Below, in pieces: positions 53,601 to 61,669 of a stretch of DNA of 64,000 bases (the stretch's first letter is position 1; the number at the start of each line of letters is the position of its first letter). The notes beneath the pieces are model-generated. The model did not search any database, had not been told where the DNA came from, and saw only the letters and a program-made list of their open reading frames with translations. The position numbers and the translations under genes are program-made. This DNA comes from CAIKZZ01 sp037443765 (GTDB lineage: Bacteria > Pseudomonadota > Gammaproteobacteria > Steroidobacterales > Steroidobacteraceae). The DNA lies in assembly GCA_037443765.1 (NCBI GenBank), contig JBBINS010000002.1, positions 8,386-72,385 on the forward strand, read 5' to 3'.

Positions 53601-54972
53601 CTACTGCTCGACGATCCGATCCAGAAAGTCCCCCGCCGCCGCCAGGTAGGTCGCGATATCGCCATCCGTGTGCGCGATCGAGGCCTGCGGCCCGGCTGCG
53701 GCGACGGCATCCCATATTCCGTGGTTCGCCATGAACACGCGCCGCGCGTCGATGATCTCGTAGTCTAGTGAGCGAAAGCCGTCCGTTCCGGTCCGCGGCA
53801 GTTGCGGCTCGAGGCAATACCCGGAGCGGGGACCGCACCTGAACGCCTTCCACGGCAATTGGCGTCGGACAAAGGCGGCGTCCAGACCATCCGCCAGCGC
53901 CGCCCCGAGCGAGCGGACACGCTCGTAGGCATCGGCGATCATGACCTCCTCGAGAACCACCCGCGCGACCGCCGTCGCGAGCGCGCTTCCGTACGTGGTG
54001 CCGCCGGTGGCGATGCCTCGCGGGCCGATATCCACGTCGAGGTGCTTGGCAAAGCAGTCCGCGACCTCGTCGCGCATCCCGTAGAGGCGAACGACACTCC
54101 GCTGCCGAGGCCTTTCCCCAGCACAGCGAAGTCGGGCGCCAGATGCCATGCGCGGCTGAGACCGCCAAACGCAAACTGGAACGTGTGCGCCTCATCGATG
54201 CAGAGCATCGAGCAGTATCGCCGCGTCAATTCCCGGACCCCGCGATGGAAGCCCTGGTCGGGCATGATCAGGTTGCCGTTCGTCATCACGGGTTCGGTCA
54301 GCACGAGCGCGACGTCGGCCGCCGACAGGGCCCGCTCGAGAGCGTCGAGGTCGTTGAACGGCAGGATCGTCGTGTGCGCTGCCGACCCGGGCGACAGGCC
54401 CGCCGTGTCCGGCACGCTCCTTCCGTCCTCCTCGCGGACGAGCGTCTCCTCGATATGCCCGTGGTAGTGCCCCCCGAAGATCACGATGCGCGGTCGCTTG
54501 GTCATGAACCGCCGATCCGGATGACCTCCGTATTGGATCCCGAGGCCGAAAGCGTGAATTGCCAGAACGGCAGCCCCATCCGCTCGGCAAGGATCTCGCT
54601 CACGGCGATCGCGTCTTCCGTCGGCAGCAGAAAATGGGCACCCCGCCTCGCCTGCGCAGCGAGAGCGTCCGCCACGGCCTCGTTGCCATAGCCGATCGTC
54701 ATGCTGAGATCGCACAGGTTGAAGTCGAGGTAGTCGTTGCCATCCACGTCGGTGAAGCGCGCGCCGCTTCCGGCCGCGATATAGATCGGCGGCGTCCGGT
54801 AGAGGCCCGACATCCAGGACATCGGCACGCCCAGAGGCAGATGCACACTTGCCCGCTGCCGGAGGGAGCGGGAACGGGTCGTCCGTTGCGCGAATTGGCG
54901 GTCCTCGGAAAGTCGCAGTGCGGCCAATCGGCGCCGGTCGACCATCGCCGCATGCCGATTCGAAGTGCTCAT
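53601..54972 (-). pseudogene. Class-III aminotransferase (glutamate-1-semialdehyde aminomutase-like), two frameshifts
   Basis: Three frames together spell one PLP-dependent aminotransferase. The N-terminal part (from ATG 54972) runs through YLDFNLCDLSMTIGYGNE to SASGSNTEVIRI. After a shift near 54508 the frame continues MTKRPRIVIFGGHYHGH, DEAHTFQFAFGG and the PLP Lys in VLGKGLGSGVSFA. After a second shift near 54095 it goes on YGMRDEVADCFAKH, GGTTYGSALATAVA to the end. Each break is explained by a single lost base. The catalytic residues remain, so the inactivation is recent, or the breaks are sequencing errors. Related enzymes include amino-mutases and pyruvate aminotransferases; the exact substrate is unknown. 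Confidence 0.8.
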
Positions 54973-55324
54973 CGGTTCCCCTGCCGACCTCACGGGCTCG
55001 AAAATGCGCCGTGGCCGCGACGGGCAACACTATCTCACGAACTCCGCCCCACGGAGGCACCCCGCCGTTGCGCGAAATGCAGCATTCAGCGCCGCTCACG
55101 CGACGGGCGCTTCGCGGATCCCCAGCTCTGCCGTTCCGCGGTCGCAGGGGCGGTACGCGGCGCCGACGCGGTGTCGCGAACCGGAGCTGCGGCGCCGGCT
55201 GCATCCGCGCGGGGAACCGGAAGCGGCCCGGCCGATCCGGGCGCCGATCCAGCCGCCGGCCGGCGGTGTCCGAGCGAGTGTCGCCCACTTCGCCCCGGCC
55301 GCTGCCGCCGTCGGCACCCATGAC
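54973..55324. other. Intergenic region between divergent aminotransferase and arsR-like genes
   Basis: About 350 bp with no supported gene; the arsR promoter begins right after it. Frames crossing it are Arg/Pro-rich without motifs. Confidence 0.4.
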
Positions 55325-55374
55325 TTGACAGGCAAGTCCGCGCTTGCATATTATTTCGGCAAGTACTCACTTGC
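55325..55374 (+). promoter_or_regulatory. Promoter and operators of the arsR-type gene
   Basis: TTGACA (55325-55330) and TATTAT (55349-55354), 18 bp apart, make a near-consensus sigma-70 promoter about 30 bp before the ATG. Two inverted repeats overlap it: GCAAG-N6-CTTGC (55332-55347, in the spacer) and GCAAGT-N4-ACTTGC (55359-55374, downstream of -10). They share the GCAAG half-site and are well placed for repression by the ArsR-type product encoded next. Confidence 0.78.
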
Positions 55375-55383
55375 GTATAGGCC

Positions 55384-55716
55384 ATGGCGGAGCGCCGCGA
55401 CACCGACTTGCTGTTCAAGGCCCTGGGCGATCCGAGCCGCCGCAAGCTGCTGGATCTGCTGCACGCGAATGACGGGCGCACGCTCCGCGAGCTGTGCGAA
55501 CACCTGGACATGACGCGGCAGGGCGTGACGCAGCACCTCGAACTGCTGGAAGCGTCGAACCTGGTGACCACGGTACGGCGCGGCCGCGAGAAGCTGCACT
55601 TCCTCAATCCAGTACCGCTGCAGGAAATCTACGAGCGCTGGATTGCCAAGTTCGAAAAGCCGCGCCTCAAGGCGCTCTCGGATCTGAAACGACGTCTGGA
55701 GAAAGGCAATGGCTAG
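55384..55716 (+). CDS. ArsR-family HTH regulator
   Basis: A 110-residue winged-helix regulator of the ArsR/SmtB type: FKALGDPSRRKLLDLLH in helix 1-2, the recognition helix in DMTRQGVTQHLELLEAS, and the wing VTTVRRGREKLHFLN. It lacks the cysteine metal motif ELCVCDL, so it is unlikely to sense arsenic. Its partner is the SRPBCC gene that overlaps its end by 8 bp, a common 'ArsR-AHSA1' pairing. Binding to the two GCAAG inverted repeats upstream would give autorepression. Confidence 0.92.
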   Translation: MAERRDTDLLFKALGDPSRRKLLDLLHANDGRTLRELCEHLDMTRQGVTQHLELLEASNLVTTVRRGREKLHFLNPVPLQEIYERWIAKFEKPRLKALSDLKRRLEKGNG

Positions 55717-56146
55717 ATCGACCTTCGTCTACGTCACGTACATCCGCACGACGCCCGAGAAGTTGTGGTCGGCACTGACCGACGACTCGGAATTCATGAA
55801 GCAGTACTGGTTCGGCGTGCACTGCCAAAGCCAGTGGACGGCGGGATCGGCGTGGAGGATGGTGTCCGCCGACGGCCAGATCCTCGATGCCGGCGAGATC
55901 GTGGAGGCCGACCCCCCGCGGCGCCTCGTGATCCGCTGGCGGCACCAGAAGAGACCCGAACTCGCGGCCGAAGGCGAGTCGCTGTGCACGATGGAACTGG
56001 AGCGAAGCGGAGCGGCGGTCAAGCTTTCCATCACCCACTCCATCGAGTGCGATCCGTCGAAGCTGATCGCGGCGGTGTCCGGCGGGTGGCCGAAGATCCT
56101 CTCCAACCTGAAATCCCTGTTAGAGACCGGCTCCGTCGTCCTGTAG
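55709..56146 (+). CDS. SRPBCC (AHSA1/START-like) domain protein
   Basis: A 145-residue protein with the helix-grip fold of the AHSA1-type SRPBCC family: VYVTYIRTTPEKLWSALTD at the start, a central W-x-x-G block (WTAGSAWRM), and the C-terminal helix SGGWPKILSNLKSLLETG. Such proteins bind hydrophobic ligands in a central pocket; for this bacterial group no enzymatic activity is established. Translational overlap with the arsR-type gene suggests it provides or removes the inducing ligand. Confidence 0.9.
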   Translation: MARSTFVYVTYIRTTPEKLWSALTDDSEFMKQYWFGVHCQSQWTAGSAWRMVSADGQILDAGEIVEADPPRRLVIRWRHQKRPELAAEGESLCTMELERSGAAVKLSITHSIECDPSKLIAAVSGGWPKILSNLKSLLETGSVVL

Positions 56147-56217
56147 GGATGGGTTGTCGGACCGATATCACCGTTGGATGGCACGCCGAGCGAGCGACGT
56201 CGACAAAGGAGGCTGGC

Positions 56218-56982
56218 ATGGCGACGATTCCGAGGCTTCTTGGGGCGCTGACGGCACTGACCGTTGCTGCCGGCGTGAACGCGCAGCCGACGTCGTCGCC
56301 GTCGCCGGCCGCGACGATCGTCCTCGTTCACGGCGCTCTCATCGACGGGTCGAGTTGGAAGGGCGTCTACGACGTCCTGACGAGGGACGGATATCGCGTC
56401 CGAATCGTGCAGCAGCCGCTCACCGGGCTCGACGAGGACGTGGCTGCAACTAAGCGCGTCCTCGACCAAGAGGACGGCCCGATAATCCTTGTCGGCCACA
56501 GCTACGGCGGCTCGATCATCACCGTCGCCGGCGTCGACCCCAAGGTGAAGGCGCTGGTCTACGTGGCCGCTCTGCAACCCGACGTCGGGGAGTCCAGCGG
56601 CGAGGTGGCTCCCCCCATGCCGCCGGCGAGCCATGATCTGAAGCCGACCAAGGACGGCTTCGTGTTCCTCGATCCCGCCAGGTTCGCCGCCGACTTTGGC
56701 GCCGACCTGCCGAGAGCGAGGGCCGAGTTCATGGCGCGCTCGCAGATGCCGGTGGCCGGCGCCGCCTTCAGCGCCAAGCTGCCCGCCGCCGCCTGGCGCG
56801 ACAAGCCGAGCTACGCGATCATCGCAACCGAGGACCGTGCGCTGGACCCCGCAGTTGCGCGGCGGATGGCCGAGCGCGCCCGGTCAAAGGTGACGGCCGT
56901 GCAGGCGAGTCACGCCGTCCTCATCTCCCACCCCCGGGCCGTCGCCCGGGTCATCGAGGCCGCCGCTCGCGACGTCGAATGA
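56218..56982 (+). CDS. Alpha/beta hydrolase, exported
   Basis: A 254-residue protein with a signal peptide (LGALTALTVAAGVNAQ) and AAAGGAGG-like ribosome binding site just upstream. The hydrolase fold shows VLVHGALIDGSSW at the oxyanion strand, the nucleophile elbow GHSYGG (Ser about 97), and a late ASHAVLISHP His. This is the small 'esterase/EreA-like' group often linked to ArsR-SRPBCC genes, and it lies 71 bp downstream of that pair. Predicted to hydrolyse an ester in the periplasm; the substrate is unknown. Confidence 0.87.
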   Translation: MATIPRLLGALTALTVAAGVNAQPTSSPSPAATIVLVHGALIDGSSWKGVYDVLTRDGYRVRIVQQPLTGLDEDVAATKRVLDQEDGPIILVGHSYGGSIITVAGVDPKVKALVYVAALQPDVGESSGEVAPPMPPASHDLKPTKDGFVFLDPARFAADFGADLPRARAEFMARSQMPVAGAAFSAKLPAAAWRDKPSYAIIATEDRALDPAVARRMAERARSKVTAVQASHAVLISHPRAVARVIEAAARDVE

Positions 56983-57144
56983 ACCGCCGCGCCGGACTGT
57001 CCTGCGGCCGTAGTGCGGGCCCGCAACGATCGCCCGTGCCCGAGTCTCCGGCTTGCGCGGACTTGAGGCAGCTGCGATTGCCGGCTGCCAAAAAGCGAAG
57101 ACCCTGGCCTACGCCAGGGTCTCCATACAAGACAGTCGAAGCTC

Positions 57145-57521
57145 GTCAGGCCGAACGGCGTCTGCGCATCACCCTGCGGGACTACGCGCGTTTTGGCCTG
57201 TTGATCGCGAAAGGCGATTCTGGGCCCGCGGGCACCGTGCTGCCGGCGGGGTGGATCGACAAAGCCCAAACGCCGGTATGGCCTGCAACTGATGAGGGTT
57301 CCGGCATAGGTTGGTTTTGGTGGGTGCGCCAGGACGGAGGGTACGAGGCCCAGGGCGCCTACGGTCAGTCGATCACCATTTATCCCAAGGACGATGTCGT
57401 CATTGCCATCAACTCGGCCACGAGCAACCCGCATGGGTTTGGCCTTGTTCGCTGGAGACTCTTGCAGGCGCTTGACGCTGCCGCGGTCGGCCGGTCAGAT
57501 CCGAACGACACGACGAAGTAG
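57145..57521 (+). pseudogene. C-terminal remnant of a serine hydrolase (beta-lactamase class C-like)
   Basis: The open frame from 56979 starts with unrelated sequence, but from about 57157 it matches the C-terminal third of class C beta-lactamase-like/6-aminohexanoate-dimer hydrolase proteins: LRITLRDYARFGLLIAKG, VLPAGWIDKAQTP, GIGWFWWV, and YGQSITIYPKDDVVIAINSA. The catalytic S-x-x-K and Y-x-N motifs of the N-terminal part are absent, so it cannot be active. A truncated copy, probably left from a deletion or rearrangement. Confidence 0.75.
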
Positions 57522-57745
57522 CGCCAAAATCGTCACCCGTGACCGGCAGCAACGAGTCGGAAGCGGCTGGTTTGCACCCCGCCCATTCTTCGCCGCAGAT
57601 TATCCTGAGCCGCGGTCGACGATAGACTTCCGGTAGACGTCAGCGCCGATCACGCTCTGGATTTTTCTGCAGAACCAGGCGGGGTCTTGTCTGAGGACGC
57701 CGCTAACCAGCGGATTTCTTGACGGAATTCTCGGTATAGCTTCCG
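57522..57745. other. Intergenic DNA between gene remnants
   Basis: No gene seen. The motif GGTAGAC or AGTAGAC recurs at about 57632, 57926, 57951 and 57992 (the last three beyond this stretch); its meaning is unknown. Base composition is lower in GC than the chromosome core. Confidence 0.35.
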
Positions 57746-57865
57746 CTACGCCTTCTCCCCCACCGGTAACTCCGCGATTTTGAAGGGCACCCCACACCCT
57801 CCAATCCCGCAGTGCCCAATTGGATTCTTCGCCAGATATTGCTGATGATAGTCGGCGCTTAGAAT
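57746..57865 (-). pseudogene. MsrA C-terminal remnant
   Basis: Forty minus-strand codons read SADYHQQYLAKNPIGHCG and on through GIGGCGVPFKIAE to a TAG at 57746. This is the C-terminal end of peptide methionine sulfoxide reductase A, with the conserved Y-H-Q-x-Y-L block and the resolving-Cys region. Just upstream (57866-57900) another frame gives IYLAKPF, which fits the segment before it, so a frameshift also separates the pieces. No N-terminal G-C-F-W active site is present. Too short to appear as a normal gene; clearly a relic. Confidence 0.8.
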
Positions 57866-57994
57866 GGCTTGGCCAAGTAAATCAGCGCGTTATGCGGCCG
57901 CTGGAGATTGGTCGGTCGAATTCCAGTAGACGTTAAAGTCGTTCCGCCGGTAGACCTACCATCCGCATTTCCAGTCTGAGAAGCTCAATCGGTA

Positions 57995-58019
57995 GACATC
58001 CTATAGGATGTCACATAAT
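57995..58019 (+). promoter_or_regulatory. Perfect 18-bp palindromic operator and -10 of the toxin-antitoxin operon
   Basis: GACATCCTATAGGATGTC (57995-58012) is a perfect palindrome. It is immediately followed by CATAAT (58014-58019), a good -10 element, and the toxin ATG is only 8 bases further. The palindrome would cover the promoter spacer. This is typical of autorepression by a ribbon-helix-helix antitoxin complex. The very short leader implies near-leaderless translation of the toxin. Confidence 0.7.
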
Positions 58020-58027
58020 ATTTCGCA

Positions 58028-58450
58028 ATGCGCGTAGTACTCGATACCTCCGTCTTGGTGGCAGGACTTCGGAGCCAGCTCGGAGCTGGTAGCCGAGTGC
58101 TGTACGCGGTAGCCGAACGGCGTTGCATACCTCTCGTTACAACGGCTGTATTCCTTGAGTATGAGGCAGTGCTGCTGCGATCAGAGCAACGGTTGGCAAC
58201 AGGCATGAGTCCGGAGGATGTCGAAGGATTCCTCTCGGCATTCGCCAGCGCAGCAGAACCGGTCGAACTCAATTTCCTGTGGCGCCCGCAACTTCGCGAT
58301 CCGGCTGACGAGTTGATGCTGGAGGCCGCAGTGAACGGGCGAGCAGAGGCACTAGTAACCCACAACATCGGCGATTTTCAGTCGGCAACAGAACGCTTCG
58401 GTGTCAGAACCCTGACTCCAGGCGCGTTTCTCAAGGAGCTAGCAAAATGA
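58028..58450 (+). CDS. PIN-domain toxin (putative toxin-antitoxin RNase)
   Basis: A 140-residue PIN-family protein. Acidic metal-binding residues are seen in VLDTSVLVAG (first Asp), FLEYEAVL (Glu), RDPADELMLEAA (Asp/Glu), and HNIGDF (Asp). These match the Mg2+-dependent RNase site of the 'toxin component, PIN family' group. The ATG lies 8 bp after the -10. Its end overlaps the antitoxin start (ATGA). Toxin first, antitoxin second is the order usual for this group. Codon use is more AT-rich than in neighbouring core genes, suggesting transfer. Confidence 0.9.
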   Translation: MRVVLDTSVLVAGLRSQLGAGSRVLYAVAERRCIPLVTTAVFLEYEAVLLRSEQRLATGMSPEDVEGFLSAFASAAEPVELNFLWRPQLRDPADELMLEAAVNGRAEALVTHNIGDFQSATERFGVRTLTPGAFLKELAK

Positions 58451-58695
58451 GCAAGAGCACATACCCACTGAAGCTGCCGAATTCAGTCAAGGAAGCTGCT
58501 GCTGAACTCGCCAAAATCGATGGGGTATCGTTGAATCAATTCATCGCTTCGGCGGTGGCCGAGAAGGTCGGAACTCTGCGTACCGCTAGCGCGTTTCTTC
58601 AGCAGCGCGCGGGATCGGCCAAACCCAAGGATCTGATTAAATTCCTTCGACGGGCACCCAAAGTCGCCCCTGTAAAGGGAGATGAACGGGTCTAG
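58447..58695 (+). CDS. Antitoxin with ribbon-helix-helix (HicB/Arc-like) fold
   Basis: An 82-residue protein beginning STYPLKLPNSVKEAAAELA and SLNQFIASAVAEKV, the beta-alpha-alpha pattern of ribbon-helix-helix DNA-binding antitoxins. The basic C-terminal tail (LIKFLRRAPKVAPVKG) would wrap and block the toxin. Translation is coupled to the PIN toxin by a 4-bp overlap. It is likely to repress the operon by binding the perfect palindrome upstream. Confidence 0.85.
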   Translation: MSKSTYPLKLPNSVKEAAAELAKIDGVSLNQFIASAVAEKVGTLRTASAFLQQRAGSAKPKDLIKFLRRAPKVAPVKGDERV

Positions 58696-58759
58696 TGTTG
58701 TGGCTGAGGCGGCGGTGTTGGCTGCGGAGCAGCTGCGTGCCCATTCTTCACCGTATCTG

Positions 58760-59203
58760 CTACCCACTTTTCATTCTGCTTCGCCAAGATAACCAACTTG
58801 CACGGTCGGCCAGATCGTCGTGGTCATATCGCACTTCGACATCGACCCCTTGAAACGAGGCCACATAGAGCGGAAGCCACGTGCGATTTGGCACGTGGAT
58901 CTCGAGTCTCGTGCTGTCGATCCAGCGAAGCTGGGCCAGCGTGGTCGGTTCCCACTGACCCTCTGGCGCCAAAACGGTCATCGGCTCTCCGGAGTCATTG
59001 CTCCGACGGAGGTCAACCGTATTGCTGATGTATCCCGTACCGAATCCCCCGCCGCAACCATCCGCATGGGCGCTAGCGACCCAGGTTCGGTCAGGTGACG
59101 TAGAGGCCGCAGAACTCAGCCGCTCGCACTTTCGGCTGCAGCCCTCGATATAGACAAACACCGGGAGCAGACTCAACGCCACGACCAGCCGCGCCAAGAT
59201 CAC
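58760..59203 (-). CDS. Hypothetical lipoprotein
   Basis: About 147 residues if started at GTG 59203, which gives a lipoprotein signal: a hydrophobic run VILARLVVALSLLPVFVY and then IEGC as lipobox. The longer frame back to 59275 would place an extra 24 residues before the signal. The mature part has a Cys/Gly-rich segment (ADGCGGGFGTGYIS) and a beta-rich remainder ending in RSRMKSG. No family was recognised. Base composition is AT-richer than core genes. Confidence 0.5.
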   Translation of the reverse strand: MILARLVVALSLLPVFVYIEGCSRKCERLSSAASTSPDRTWVASAHADGCGGGFGTGYISNTVDLRRSNDSGEPMTVLAPEGQWEPTTLAQLRWIDSTRLEIHVPNRTWLPLYVASFQGVDVEVRYDHDDLADRASWLSWRSRMKSG

Positions 59204-59501
59204 GGGCCCTCTGAAATCAATTTGTCGCTGCGTAGGTATCAATGCTTCCCCGAGGACTGCAATTCGCGGCCGCATACCCGATTGACGGCCTCCCCAGAAG
59301 CGCGCCGACCAAGGCCATGGAAGCGCCGGTCAGGCTGCAGAATTGCCTTACGGCCCGCAACCTACTGTCCCTTCGCGCAGCGAGCTGACAGCCGGCGCCG
59401 TTCGCCTCCGCTACTTCGCGTCGCCGCCGCCGCATCCAGTCCCGCTCGGCGACCCTGACAATGCCCCGGGAGATCGTCGCGGTCAGTGCTCGTGCACTTC
59501 G

Positions 59502-60284
59502 TCACAGCAGGGGCGGCGCCACTTTCGGCAGCGACTTGTCCACGAAAGTGCCGAGCCGAGTCTGAACTTCGGGGCCGGTCTGCACGACCGCCGCCATCAG
59601 CGACTCCGCGAACATCCCATCGGTCGCCGACATGTCGCCTATCCGGCTGATCGACGTCACGACGGCATAGTTCGACAAGGATGCGTTGTCCGCGATCTTC
59701 GCCGCCGTCGCGAGCGCAGTCTCAAGCGATTTTCCGGGCGCGCAGATTTCGTGAGCAAGCCCAAGCCTGAGTCCGGCCTCGGCGTCAAGCACCCTTCCGG
59801 TCAGCATCATCTCGACCATGCGTCCTGGCGTAATGATTCGTGCGACGCGAACCGTCGCGCCGCCGCCGGTGAAAATCCCCTTGATGCCCTCCGGTAAGGC
59901 AAAGTAGGTCGTCGGGTCCGCGATCCGCACGTGCGTCGCAGCCGCCAACTCAAGTCCGCCACCGACGACCGCACCATGCAGGGCGGCGATCACCGGAATT
60001 CCGCCATACTGCAGTCGATCGAACACACGATGCCACTCTTGGCACACGCGCATGAAATCGACTGCCGACCGCGCGAGCCCGTGGTGTTCTTTGAGGTCAA
60101 GCCCGGCGCAGAAATGCGGTCCTTGACCGTGCAACACGATTGCTCGGGTGGCGGCTGGCAGCCGGCCAAGCGCAAGATCGAGCGCCGCGAGCAGCTCCTC
60201 GCTGATCGCGTTCCGTTGCGCGGGTCGGTTCAGCGACAGGACTGAGACCTGGCCTCTGACCTCAAGTGTCACTAACTCAGACAT
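59502..60284 (-). CDS. Enoyl-CoA hydratase/isomerase (crotonase) family protein
   Basis: A 260-residue crotonase-fold protein from the ATG at 60284 (AAGGG lies at a proper distance; an ATG at 60293 adds three residues). The oxyanion segments HFCAGLDLKEH and GAVVGGGLELAAATH are clear, and both catalytic Glu are kept: one in GGLELA (about 112) and one in FALPEG (about 132). Such enzymes hydrate enoyl-CoAs. It lies 68 bp downstream of the DmdA-like gene on the same strand. In DMSP catabolism the step DmdD is also a crotonase (methylthioacryloyl-CoA hydratase), so a linked role is possible. Confidence 0.9.
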   Translation of the reverse strand: MSELVTLEVRGQVSVLSLNRPAQRNAISEELLAALDLALGRLPAATRAIVLHGQGPHFCAGLDLKEHHGLARSAVDFMRVCQEWHRVFDRLQYGGIPVIAALHGAVVGGGLELAAATHVRIADPTTYFALPEGIKGIFTGGGATVRVARIITPGRMVEMMLTGRVLDAEAGLRLGLAHEICAPGKSLETALATAAKIADNASLSNYAVVTSISRIGDMSATDGMFAESLMAAVVQTGPEVQTRLGTFVDKSLPKVAPPLL

Positions 60285-60352
60285 CCGATTCATCCCTTAT
60301 CTATCAAGACCACGCAGATTTGAGCCACAGGAGCACAGGAAACGGAATCCTC

Positions 60353-61456
60353 CTACAGGAACGGCAGCTCGCGGAGCACCCCACGCACCGGCTTTCCGTC
60401 TTTGAGGACCTCGACGGCGTCACCCGCTGGAACTGCGATGTCGATCAGTGCAAAACCGATGTTTTTCTTCAGTCGGTATGACCAGGCACAGTTCGTCAAC
60501 TCGCCGACCTTCTGCCCGTCGCGATAGATCGCATGCCACAGGAAGCCTAGCTCCGTTGGCTCGTCGCCTTCCAGCGTGACGCCGAGCTGATGCCGCCTCA
60601 CACCGCTGGCGTGGATCCGACGCAACGCCTGGATTCCGATCACATCGTCGGCAACGTCGAGGTCGACGTATTTCCCCAGTCGCACCTCGTATGGATTGGT
60701 ATGGTCATCGGTGTCCCCACCGTAAGACAGAAGGCCGCTCTCCACGCGCTCGCAAACATTGGGCGCGCCGGGGCCGATGTTCCTTGACCTGCCAGCTTCC
60801 TTGACGAGTTGCCACAGCCGGGTGCCCTGAGACCCATCCATCAGGTAGATCTCGTAACCGCCCTGCTTCGACCAGCCTGAACGCGCGACCGCGACCGGAA
60901 TGCCCTCCAGAGTCGTCTCCCGGAACCAGAAATATTTGAGCTCACGCACCCAGTCGCCGAAGAGATCCGCCACGACGCTTTCGGCCTTCGGCCCCTGGAT
61001 TGCGAGGGGCGATACGTCGGGCTCGCTGACCTCGACGGCGAGCTTGCGCTCCGCCGCGATGGCCCGCGCCCAGAACCAGATATTCGAATCCGCGATCGAC
61101 AGCCAGTATCGATCGTCCGCGAGCTTCAGCAGGATTGGATCATTGATCAGCGTGCCCGCATGGTTGCACAAGGGCACATACTTTCCCTGGCCGACTTTCC
61201 CCTTCGACAGGTCCCTTGCAGCGAGGATCTGGGCGAGCCGTCCAGCGTCGGGGCCGCGCAGCTCAACCTGCCGTTCGCATGCGACGTCCCACATCGAAAC
61301 GCTATTGATAAGGCGCCAGTACTCCGCCTCGGGATGCCCGAAGCTCGTCGGCATCAGCATGTGGTTGTAGATAGTAAAGGCAGTGACTCCATCGTCGCGC
61401 GTCGCCTCGAAGAACGGCGAGGGTCGCAGTCGGGCGGATGGTGAAATTCCGAACAC
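60353..61456 (-). CDS. GcvT-like folate-dependent methyltransferase, DmdA (DMSP demethylase) type
   Basis: A 367-residue protein from GTG 61456, with AGGAG 8 bases upstream. It has the aminomethyltransferase (GcvT) fold. Blocks such as TIYNHMLMPTSF, MWDVACERQVELRGPDA, RDLSKGKVGQGKYVPL, IAIQGPKAESV-like LAIQGPKAE, RSGWSKQGGYEIYL, and GPGAPNVCERVESGLLSYG agree closely with dimethylsulfoniopropionate demethylase DmdA rather than with GcvT or the LigM/DesA aryl demethylases. The likely reaction is methyl transfer from a sulfonium or methoxy compound to tetrahydrofolate. An AraC-type regulator diverges from it. Confidence 0.82.
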   Translation of the reverse strand: MFGISPSARLRPSPFFEATRDDGVTAFTIYNHMLMPTSFGHPEAEYWRLINSVSMWDVACERQVELRGPDAGRLAQILAARDLSKGKVGQGKYVPLCNHAGTLINDPILLKLADDRYWLSIADSNIWFWARAIAAERKLAVEVSEPDVSPLAIQGPKAESVVADLFGDWVRELKYFWFRETTLEGIPVAVARSGWSKQGGYEIYLMDGSQGTRLWQLVKEAGRSRNIGPGAPNVCERVESGLLSYGGDTDDHTNPYEVRLGKYVDLDVADDVIGIQALRRIHASGVRRHQLGVTLEGDEPTELGFLWHAIYRDGQKVGELTNCAWSYRLKKNIGFALIDIAVPAGDAVEVLKDGKPVRGVLRELPFL

Positions 61457-61669
61457 GATGGATCTCCTACGGTCAATGGAGGATGACGGCCGCCAGGTTG
61501 TTGCACCGCTCGAGGTTGTCGGCACACGACACGAACCGTCACGTCCTCGTGACCGAATTGTTGCAACTGTCGCCAGTTCAATACCGGCCGTATCATGCAA
61601 GGTCCGAATTTAGACGGCTTTCCGTTGCTCGCGTTTGCGAATACCGCCAATTAATGTGCAGAATCCGCC
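61457..61669. promoter_or_regulatory. Divergent control region of dmdA-like and araC-like genes
   Basis: 213 bp between the two starts. TTGTTGCA occurs twice in direct orientation, at 61498-61505 and 61558-61565, exactly 60 bp apart. This spacing suits a dimeric AraC-type regulator binding two sites on one face of the helix. No firm -35/-10 could be chosen. Confidence 0.4.

Noticed and set aside
57620..58000. Recurring GGTAGAC/AGTAGAC words and GTTAAAG near small genes, considered as integron attC sites
   Set aside because: No full RYYYAAC...GTTRRRY pair with inverted arms could be built, and no integrase is present; the words are too short to mean much.
59217..59435. A 72-codon minus-strand open frame between the lipoprotein and crotonase genes
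   Set aside because: It has a plausible hydrophobic stretch (ASMALVGALLG) but no ribosome site, no family motif and an Arg-rich start; not enough to call a gene.
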